Shown piece after piece: positions 56,101 through 64,000 of a stretch of DNA of 64,000 bases. The notes beneath the pieces are model-generated. The model searched no databases. It was not told the DNA's origin and worked only from the letters and a program-made list of their open reading frames with translations. The stretch lies in assembly GCF_000350225.1 (NCBI RefSeq), contig NW_005178528.1:248001-312000 (forward strand). The letters are read 5' to 3'. The DNA is from Chondrus crispus. Lineage: Eukaryota > Rhodophyta > Florideophyceae > Gigartinales > Gigartinaceae. Numbering within the stretch: position 1 is the stretch's first letter; each line of letters opens with the position of its first letter. The position numbers and the translations under genes are program-made.

Positions 56101-57412
56101 GCTGGAATTTGTCGCCATCGACATCCTCGGCGAGCTAATTACAACTAAGCGAGGAAATCGGTATATTCTCGTGATCAGCGATCGATACTCGAAACTGGTA
56201 CGAACCGTACCGTTGAAGAAGATATCAGCTGCGCACATCGCACAAGCCTTCGTTCACCATTGGGTATTCGTGTACGGACCGCCGGTCAAGCTGCTGTCCG
56301 ACAATGGAACACAGTTCACGGCCCGGTTCTTTCAGAACGTCTGTCGAATTCTCGGCATCCGCAATGTGTTCACGACTACGTACCACCCGCAAGCCAACGG
56401 CCAAGTTGAGAGATTTAACCGCACGCTGACTTCCGCGTTGCGAAAATACGTTGGAGAGCATCCCAAGGACTGGGACTTATTTAGCGACGCTGTGACGTTC
56501 GCATACAACACACAAGTTCATCGAACTGCGAACATTGCGCCCTTCGAGCTGGTGTTGGCTCGGGCGCCGAGAAACATTGCGTTACAAGCGCAACCAACAT
56601 TGGAGAATTTCAGCTCATCACGAGCATACTACCTCAAATGGCAGTCGTGGTTGGAGAGCCTAATGCGAGGCGCCGATAGGAGTTTGCGGAAGGAACAAGC
56701 CCGGTACAAGCGAAATTTCGACGCACGCCTTCGCAAACCGCAATATGAGATCCCACCGGGGTCCTACGTGTTCCTCCGGAAGGAGCAGGGCACGGCTAGC
56801 GAACCGAAACACAAGCTGGCACAAGTCGCTACAGGACCTTATCAGGTCAGAAGATCGGATCAACATACGGTAGTCATTGCCATTGGCGATCAGGAGGAAT
56901 GCGTATCGCGAGACAGGGTGGAGTTAGCCCCAAGCCCGATGGACTACGCGCCGATAACTGGCCTACGTCAAGCGCTACAGTTCCTGGGAGCGCCGGAGCT
57001 AAACGAAGAAGGAGAGGTAATAGAGGACGAGGAATGTCCTCACACCCGTGCGCCTACGTCAGGGGACCAGGACAATCTAATTAGTCAAGCGCCGACAGCG
57101 GAGACATCTCCGGACCTATGCGATTTCGGAAAGTCCAGAGAAGAGGACGAGTTGGAAGATCTTCAGGAGGGGGAAGGGAACAGTTCAGAGAAAGGAGAGG
57201 AAACGGAGAATACGGAATACGTAATCGATCAGGTCGCCGACCACGATTATCAAAATGGTAATTTGATTCTCAAGGTGGAATGGTACGGCTATACGTCCGA
57301 AGACGCGACGTGGGAGCCCATTGAGCAATTACCCCGCAGTGCGGCCGTCACGTATTTCCGAAGGAGGAAGTTACCCTTGCCGCCGCAAGTCGCGCGCGCG
57401 CGAGTGGGATAG
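53188..57412 (+). CDS. Element E pol region with C-terminal chromodomain (fossil)
   Basis: Order: protease (VLDTGAGPN, near 53285), reverse transcriptase (LVYLDDIIIFSK, near 54745), RNase H (DTDASDYQIGAALF, near 55200), integrase HHCC (HYAKLAGHPGG...CAAC) and DDE core (AIDILGEL near 56115, LLSDNGTQF near 56290, NGQVERFNR near 56400), and a chromodomain (EYVIDQVADHDYQNGNLILKVEWYGY, about 57215-57370). Chromodomains of this group bind modified histone tails and steer integration to heterochromatin. A few breaks are present. Confidence 0.9.
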
Positions 57413-60400
57413 TCATCGTCAATAGAATCAGCAGGTTATGGAACACGGAGAAGTCAGAAATTTGGAGCAGAAGGGATCCGCAAGCAAGGAAAGTCGGAGC
57501 GAGAGGAGCAAGGCAAGAGAACGCGGAACGCCTTTACGAGAGGGGAACGACGAGCGACGCGTTTTAGGGACTTGAAGTGATGCGGTGCCCCCGGACAAGG
57601 CATTGAGCCTATCGGAAGACGCACCTCCGTCATCAACGGATGCACGCGAAACGACAATCGAGATCAGTGTCCCGTCCTCGGAGAGCAAGTTAATCCAAAA
57701 TAATAATTTTTTTTGTTGTTGTCGCCGCCGCCGACGGCACACACAGGGGACGTTCGCCGTCGATCTGCTAAGATTGAAGACCAAGCAAGACGCGCGCTTG
57801 TTTTGTACCATGTACTTTCACATGACCATCGTCCTCATCGAGGACTTACTTACCCCCTGACCACAGTAACCCACTACTTTTGTTTTTGTTTTTGTTCTAC
57901 TCTGTTTTGTTTTTTTCTTCTTTTTGTGTGCTTTCGGTTGTCTCTTGACAGGACGCAGGGAGAAAGGACCCGCACCGCGGACCAAGGTGAATGAGCCCTA
58001 CGACACCTATCGTTCGGCGACCCTCGGACGAGCGTACCTAGTTCCGTGCGAGCCGTCGATCGTAAGCAAGTTAATACGCTGTGTGTCGGGCCGAGGAAGA
58101 AGTGTATTCTACGAATAACTGAGCACGACGGACTGTGCCTAATTGAGTAAGTGTCTGGAAGAAACCAGACGGCGGAATGCAAGGGAACGCGGAACGCAGT
58201 TGGAAAGGTGTAAGTGAAGGAAAAGCGTGGTGCTGTAGTCGTGTGTGTGTCGTGTTACCGTTCAGGGAAAGGTGGAACAGACTACAGTATTCTCTAAGGG
58301 ATAGCGGGCTGTGTCAGGCAGACGAGCGGGTCACCCTCGAGTCGAGGGAGAAGAAGGGGAAAAGAGGCAGTTGATGTAGAGGCGCATGCGAGGGAGGCTG
58401 ATCAAGAGGAAGTCAATGATGCGGGACGCAATAAGACCGCGAGTGAAATGTTGAAATTGTATTGGAGATGATCCCCACCCCGAGGCTCTCAAGTTGGAAG
58501 TGATGCGGTGAACCGCGTCGCGGAGGGAGAGAGTAAGGACAGTCGCCGGAAACGAGATCCCTCAGAGTGAGGAGAAGGGAAATGAAATAACTTAAGCGAT
58601 TTTGCCCGGGACCCCCGCCCATGAATGGAATGGCCTGCCCGGCCATGCCGTGGAATGAAAAATTTACTGTAGTCTCAGGCTGAGGTAATACACCTCCTTC
58701 GATGCGATCACGCGCTGCCGCCGCGCGCACTGTGAATGGACGCTTGGATCAGTGAGACGCCCTCGTGGGGCATGATTTAATCAAAAAAATGGGGATGCCG
58801 GCAGGGAGCTGCTGGACGGGCGGAGAAAATCGAAAATCGAACACTGGTCAGCCTTCGAAATTTTAATCAAAATTAAGGGGGAAATACAGTACTTGTTGGT
58901 CGCACGAAAAATGATTGCCGCTTGTTGCAGCCGATGGCACAAGTATCCAAGGTCACCCGACCGCATCGTCATCCGCCATTGCCCAAGACGCTGACAAGAG
59001 CGCACACGACGGCTCGTCAAACTCGCTATCGACGCTCTCCGAGCGGGAGCATTATTCTACGTGAGCAGATGTAATGCCGCCGTCGGCATGGCCGCATACA
59101 ATGAGTTCCGTACATCCGCATAGAAAGGCCGTACCCCCTGCCCAAGACCGCGAACATTTATTCTCGCGACACGCCTCCCTGTTCGAAGCAGCAAAAGAAA
59201 AGAAAAGAGAAAACAGGGGAATGGCAACCCTCGCTTCAGCGATGACCGGTTTTTGATGTATTTATTGACAAGGCGATCGCGAGTCTCGCGCCACCCTCCT
59301 ACACGAACGACCTGGAGGACCACGGCGGGAAGAGCAACTCCGAAGGAGAGAAATCGTCGTTCGATGAGCTCATTACCAATGACCCAGCTGTTGCTCGTAG
59401 CGACTAACGACGCCAAGCTCAAGTTCTTGTTGTTACGGCTAGCGATCTACCGAAATGATCCCCTCCTTTTCTTTCATTTACTTTCCTGTGCGTTGACTCT
59501 CTATCTAGCTGTCTATTTTTTAATAGCTCTACGTTCCTTCGCCTGTTTACTTTTTTTGTGAAGGCGGAACACGACTCCGCGCCGCGGCGTCAACACGCAG
59601 GACGACAAACAGGACGTCGATCACGACGAGACCCCCGCGATGGGAGGTAGATAAGCCAGTGGATCAAGACCGCTACGCACGACGTGCGGACTCGACAAAT
59701 AATTGGAGGAACTGTCTTGTTAAGTCGAAACCCAAGGCTTGCGACACTAGTGAATCCGATAGACCATACAGGGGAGGCGCTGGCAGCGCCACACATAATG
59801 TTACGGGCACACAACGTCGGTGAGTGCTCCGATCTTTGAAGTTCGCAGAAGAATGGGAGACGTCTACCGTACAGGAGGAAGATATGTGCATACTCGCCGA
59901 ATGTTTGAGATTGCCACTTGAAAATGCAAAGTAAGAGGCGGTCGCAGACTAAGGAAAAGCAGAAAGCCACGACGTGGATGACCACTCCGAAGTCCTCCAA
60001 ACTGAGGACCTTTCATGATTCCGAATTGGGGCGCCCCCGTCGTAGGTCGCTCGCAATTAATAACAATTCAAAGAGACGCTGATGTCCTTCGAAGAGCGTT
60101 GTTACGTAACAGGTGTCAACAAGTTACGGAAGACGCCAGGAGGAAAAAGGATCGGCGGACAATAGGAAGAGTGGCGTTTGCTGAAGGAACGCCGAGCTAG
60201 CAGCACTATACAGTGGCAATAATGAAATGCCGTGGTTGAGAGACAACACACGGTAGTGAGGAAAAATTATTACTCACGATCGTTTCGATCACAGTGGTGT
60301 GCCATTTTGTGTCACACTGTACACGAAAGAGTACCTCGTAGCGTTGGGTGCTTTTGATAGAGACTGAAGAGGACCCATATGAAGGTTTTTTTGACCGAAG

Positions 60401-61236
60401 TCTGCCGAGTTGTCGCAAGAAAAAAATGGAAGGAGACAAGTCAGAACCTGAGCAGCCTCTGCGAGTTGGCGTCACAAGCTTTTCTCACTTGCTCGATCTA
60501 CATCGAGACCAGCCTTACGTGACAGTACGTCCGAACGGGAAAAAGAGGATCACCGAGTTGATGTCGCGGTGCCCAACGGGACCCGGACTGCGCGCGACAG
60601 ATGCTCAGAAAAGGGACTTTCAGAGGGGGAAAGAAGAACAAGCCCCTACACTATGGAGAAGAGTCAAAGAGGTCATGTCGCGGACGAGACGATGGAAGTT
60701 TGGAAGGGCTTTGGCTGCTGACCGATAACGTACGTGCCAACAGTGAAACTGGATGGCTTGACGAAAATCTTGGGATATTTATCGTCCCCAAAAAGAGACA
60801 CGGGAAGCTCCCGACCCACGTACGCTAGCCGAAATTCTGAAGCGAGTGTCAGAAAAGAGAGCCTCACGACTCTCGTAACTGTTTTAATTCAGAGGGATCA
60901 CCGCCTGGGTTTCGGAAAGAGGAGGAAGTTGAAGGGCGAGGAAAAGGAAAGGAGAAGGAAAAGAGGAGGGAACTGGCAATAAGGAGGTGCGACCGCGTTG
61001 ACGGGAGCGAACGACGAAAAGAGAATGGAGAAGGCAGAATGGGGATGCGACCGCAGAGGCGGGACGCATACAAAAAAAAGAGAGAAAAAAAGAGGAGGAA
61101 AGTGAAGGTAACGGGGGATACGCAGGTGATTCATTTTATTATCCAAAAGCTACAGGATGACGTCAATAACCAGACGTCACCCCAAACGGGTAATAATCCG
61201 AGAACGGATCACGGGGAAGTCGCTCTAAGCGGCAGG
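57413..61236 (+). other. Post-pol region of element E; no firm gene
   Basis: No long frame with recognisable content. The first 500 bp align with the region after pol in element A. Polypyrimidine stretches occur at about 57705-57735 and 57885-57930, purine-rich stretches at about 60915-61100. Confidence 0.5.
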
Positions 61237-62991
61237 TCATTGGGGCGGCACACCCAAGTATTTTTCCTTCGGGAGTGTGGTAACGAGTCGAGCAAGGACT
61301 CGCAGATCATCGAGGGAAGCCCCTTGGAGAGCTTCACCTTCGATGCCATGAGCGCGGAGCAATGTGCAGTAGATGTCAATGGCTCCGTCGCTCTTTTTGG
61401 GAATTGATGGGGACGGTGGGGAAGACAACGCTTCCCTAACGGACAGAGTTTCGGTATGCCCTGCCGAGGGGGTATCGACAGCAGGAGGAGCAGCAGCAGG
61501 GGCTGCAGGGAGAGGGGAATCTGGAGCAGACGGTCGGGGGCAAACGTCGTCTGCGCGGGGATCTATGGCTCGTATGGGAGCTACGTCAGGGGTTGGAACT
61601 TGGTTGCCGAATTGGCGACTGATGCGCGCTTCGGAGGGAGAGCACAAGGCGGATGTCCAAGGGTTGAACCAGACAAAGTCACCCGCCGCACTGTGACTTC
61701 GTCCGGGAGAAAAGGACGGGCGTCGCCTCGCGAAGGATCGGGGTGAGTTGATAGGGGGAACAACATCCCAGTCGACCTGATTGATCTTTTCGAGTAAGGA
61801 GTGCAGTTCGAAGTCGGTGTCTGCTCCGCCCAAGGGCACAGTATAGTCCAAAAGGCACATGAGCTCGACGAGCTTCGGAGGAAGATACCAAAGCCGCCAA
61901 CAATCGTACGCCTCCCAGAGCAAGGTGGCGGCTACCTTCACGCACCACTCCGTCAAAAAGACAACCCACAACCCGTGACGAGGATCAGTGAGATGGCTTC
62001 CAAAGTAGGTAAGGATGGGACCGAGCTCTGCCCAAAACCCTTGGCAGACCTCAAATTGTCCCCACCATGAGGGGAGTTGCTGGTACCGGTTGGGGTAGTG
62101 TGACCGAGCAATTTCCCCCGCCTCAACCATTTGGTAAGCCAGGAAATATCCCGTGTCCGATCTCATCTTACGCTCGAATCGGACCGTATGCTGGAAGAAG
62201 GGGATGTTCCCGCGTTTCATATATCGGAAATTGAGGGGGAGGATTGCGCGCGTGTATGACATGGCATCGTTAGTCACCGTCAGTTGGTTATGCCACAGGC
62301 GGTCCGCCTCGAGCACGGGGTCACCCCGTGTCCAGCTGAGGAGGTTTTCGAGGTAATCACGCTCCCCCTCCGTGCGAAACTTCCACGTGTCACATCCGAA
62401 GGACGGAGGGATGAGCGCATCGGATAGGGATAGGTCGAGACGGTCGAGAACGGCTTCCATGAACCGCAGGGATGGGCCCTGTCGGCCACGAGGGGAGGAA
62501 CGACGCAGGATAGAAGGGGGAATGGCGACACGGGCACGCCAATCGTAGGAGGAAATGGCTTGAAGGGGAAGGTGACCCGGCAGCATCCCCGCACCGTCGG
62601 CAAAGTCGCGCCCGATGCCAGTGACGTCGCGCACGTCGATGGCGGAAAACCAAGGAGTGGCCGCGTACAGTAAGGGATAGTCGCGCATGGATTTAACTTG
62701 GAGCTCGGCTAGTGAGGGGTATCGACAAGGGGCTGATGAAGGATGGAGATCGGGATGAAAGACCGGTTCAGGAACGTTGGTGTTCGGGGGAAGTCGGGGT
62801 ATGGAAGGAAGGTCGCTAGGAATGGAAGGCGTGTGTGAGAAGCCCACACCGTGGCGACCGCGGGCGGTATGTCCGACAGTGGGATCCGATGAAGGAAACA
62901 TGAAGATCGTCTTACTCTCACGCGAGCGGCGACCGATGGTCGGAAGAAAAAGGAAGAAGTTGGGAAGTAAGGGAGTGAAGCCGCTGCGCAA
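61237..62991 (-). CDS. Antisense 584-aa frame between pol and 3' LTR of element E, function unknown
   Basis: One open frame of 584 codons runs on the strand opposite to gag-pol and starts 20 bp inside the 3' LTR boundary. I recognise no family. Residues 1-100 are Pro/Ser-rich; a Trp- and aromatic-rich, probably folded part spans about 105-420, with WWGQFEVCQGFWAELGPIL near 310 and WVVFLTEWCVKVAATLLWEA near 345. A Pro/Ala-rich linker (about 485-540) and a helical tail (LLRAHGIEGEALQGASLDDLRVLARLV) follow. Antisense frames at this place are known in some plant Gypsy elements, such as Grande. Its openness in an element whose gag-pol is already imperfect hints that it was recently under selection. 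Confidence 0.6.
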   Translation of the reverse strand: MRSGFTPLLPNFFLFLPTIGRRSRESKTIFMFPSSDPTVGHTARGRHGVGFSHTPSIPSDLPSIPRLPPNTNVPEPVFHPDLHPSSAPCRYPSLAELQVKSMRDYPLLYAATPWFSAIDVRDVTGIGRDFADGAGMLPGHLPLQAISSYDWRARVAIPPSILRRSSPRGRQGPSLRFMEAVLDRLDLSLSDALIPPSFGCDTWKFRTEGERDYLENLLSWTRGDPVLEADRLWHNQLTVTNDAMSYTRAILPLNFRYMKRGNIPFFQHTVRFERKMRSDTGYFLAYQMVEAGEIARSHYPNRYQQLPSWWGQFEVCQGFWAELGPILTYFGSHLTDPRHGLWVVFLTEWCVKVAATLLWEAYDCWRLWYLPPKLVELMCLLDYTVPLGGADTDFELHSLLEKINQVDWDVVPPINSPRSFARRRPSFSPGRSHSAAGDFVWFNPWTSALCSPSEARISRQFGNQVPTPDVAPIRAIDPRADDVCPRPSAPDSPLPAAPAAAPPAVDTPSAGHTETLSVREALSSPPSPSIPKKSDGAIDIYCTLLRAHGIEGEALQGASLDDLRVLARLVTTLPKEKYLGVPPQ

Positions 62992-62996
62992 GAGCG

Positions 62997-63011
62997 CTCA
63001 GAAGGGGGATA
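62997..63011 (+). other. Polypurine tract of element E
   Basis: AGAAGGGGGA directly upstream of the 3' LTR start at 63012 matches the usual polypurine tract that primes plus-strand synthesis. Confidence 0.6.
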
Positions 63012-63874
63012 TGTAGTGCAATACCCGTCTGGGGTAGGGGGGAGGAAGGAAGTGAAAAAGGAAAAAAATTGGATACTGTAGTCCGGGTTTGGGGGACACA
63101 CGTGTGCGACGAAGCGCACGATTATTTTAATTATTTAATTTATTTACTAATTAGATCTAGAATCTAGAGCCGGGAGCTACTGTATTCGCCCCGGCGGGGC
63201 TCTATATAACTTAGCCCTTTGACCGAACAAGTCAATAAACCAACCCGAGTTGCCGGAGTTGAATGTCGCCTTGGTCGAAGTCCGTCTCTACCAAGACGCT
63301 CCCTTTTACCTAAGCCTACGGCATCCTCTATCGCTCGGGGTTCCCTTTTCTCTTTCTTTTATTTCCCTATCCTTTTCTATCTCCAATTCTACCTATTTTT
63401 CCCTTATCTTGTGTTGGTGCCATCGGCCTCGGTTGCGACCGAACCGGTGTAGGTGTTTCGAGCCATCGGGCGGCACAGTTGACGTAGCGCTGCTACTTTC
63501 ATTTCATCCCGTCGGGCTGCGTTGCAACGCCCCCGTCGAAGGCCTTGTCGCGTCACAAGGTGTCGAAGAAGCTCAACGAGCATTGGCGTTACAACCCAGT
63601 GGAACCGGGGTACCTACGTACGCGCCCCACCCCACACTCGTCGAGCAGATCTCTTCGCAAGTCTCTACCGCACCGATCCCGGGCCGGGCTATTTCTCTGT
63701 GCCCCCCCTAGCAGGGATCTGAGCTACTACGAGTCGCAAGCTCGTTTAAACGGAGAAGGGAGAGTCGGACACTCCGTAGCGCTGTGCCATCGGCAGTTCT
63801 TCTTTTTGTTGCTGTTGTTGTTTTTGCTGGACCATCGGACCGCGGTCTCTGCCCGACAGGCGCATTGCACTACA
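63012..63874 (+). repeat. 3' LTR of element E (863 bp)
   Basis: Begins TGTAGTGCAATACCC and ends GCGCATTGCACTACA; colinear with the 5' LTR at 49576-50437 at about 99% identity by eye. It is followed by the GCCGC target duplication (63875-63879). Confidence 0.93.
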
Positions 63875-64000
63875 GCCGCCCGCGCACTACCAGGGTGATC
63901 GTGTCAAGAAGAGTCTGGAAACCGGAGACGATGGAGAGGGCAGAAGTGCGAAGGTAGAAAGTCAGAGTGAGGCGTGCCAGAACAGCAAAGGGCGAAGTCC
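63875..64000 (+). mobile_element. Continuation of element B-right after the E insertion
   Basis: After the duplicated GCCGC, the sequence continues with the last codons of a chromodomain-type pol end, comparable to the QVARARVG end of E, and then post-pol sequence that runs off the window. Confidence 0.75.

Larger units (their letters stand above)
49576..63874 (+). mobile_element. Nearly whole 14.3-kb Ty3/Gypsy chromovirus E with antisense frame
   Basis: Both LTRs, a candidate primer-binding site, gag, pol with chromodomain, a 5.6-kb post-pol region with an antisense 584-codon frame, a polypurine tract and a perfect 5-bp target duplication (GCCGC) are all present. The LTRs differ by about eight substitutions and one single-base indel by eye, about 99% identity, so the insertion is young. 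About four apparent breaks occur in gag-pol. At 14.3 kb it is long for a chromovirus, mainly because of the post-pol region. It sits inside the chromodomain end of B-right. Confidence 0.93.

Noticed and set aside
1-64000. tRNA or rRNA genes
   Set aside because: No convincing T-arm/A-box pairs or rRNA blocks were seen; GGTTCGAAAC in the 13.6-17.4 kb arrays only resembles a T-arm by chance.

Overview
This is a eukaryotic nuclear window dominated by mobile DNA. It holds Ty3/Gypsy chromoviruses, Ty1/Copia remnants, a Mutator-like element, a TNP2-type transposase, a pogo-like transposase fragment and many palindrome-rich tandem arrays. Host-like genes are few, long and without obvious introns. A compact-gene alga, perhaps a florideophyte red alga, fits this mix. 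That is an inference from architecture; no rRNA, organelle gene or other diagnostic marker is present.

Region 1 (1-20 kb) holds host-like genes and orphans separated by satellite arrays. It opens with the 3' part of an NAD(P)H-hydrate epimerase gene (+), which converges on a CPBP-type intramembrane protease gene (-). A 615-bp tandem duplication follows, carrying five CACGTG boxes at exact 28-bp spacing and a 138-bp fold-back in each copy. Next are a decayed pogo-like fragment, an array of 26-nt palindromes and a 1277-aa TNP2-like transposase (-). Arrays of 102 bp and 106 bp precede the most striking gene, at 11020-13122. It joins a beta-class amino (N4-cytosine/N6-adenine) DNA methyltransferase to a SET domain in one 700-residue frame. 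A 502-aa orphan (14587-16095, -) is bracketed by two related AT/GC-patterned arrays, one containing three consecutive perfect palindromes (20, 18 and 56 nt). A run of hairpins (18115-18191) and an 86-bp hairpin satellite (18720-19470) close the region.

Region 2 (19.6-26.4 kb) contains a Copia 3' remnant (+) with a 203-bp LTR and a Mutator-like element. The latter has degenerate terminal inverted repeats, a 9-bp target duplication and a J-domain-like N-terminal module. A second Copia remnant lies on the minus strand.

Region 3 (26.4-64 kb) is nested Ty3/Gypsy chromovirus material. In order these are an old element with LTR and gag (C, +); element A (-), which abuts or sits inside element B-left (-); a gag/protease remnant D (+); and element B-right (+). 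Element B-right is interrupted near the end of its chromodomain by a nearly whole 14.3-kb element E (49576-63874). E has 99%-similar LTRs and a perfect GCCGC target duplication. B-left and B-right form an almost perfect inverted repeat, with arms of over 4.3 kb around a 1059-bp spacer. E carries an intact-looking 584-codon antisense frame between pol and its 3' LTR. These retroelements are treated as fossils: extents, families, parts and nesting are given.

Functional reading: the host part offers a metabolite-repair enzyme, a membrane protease and a possible chromatin-writing enzyme that could mark both DNA and protein. The MTase-SET fusion lies in a transposon-rich, palindrome-rich setting, which makes a role in transposon silencing or transposon biology an attractive but untested idea.
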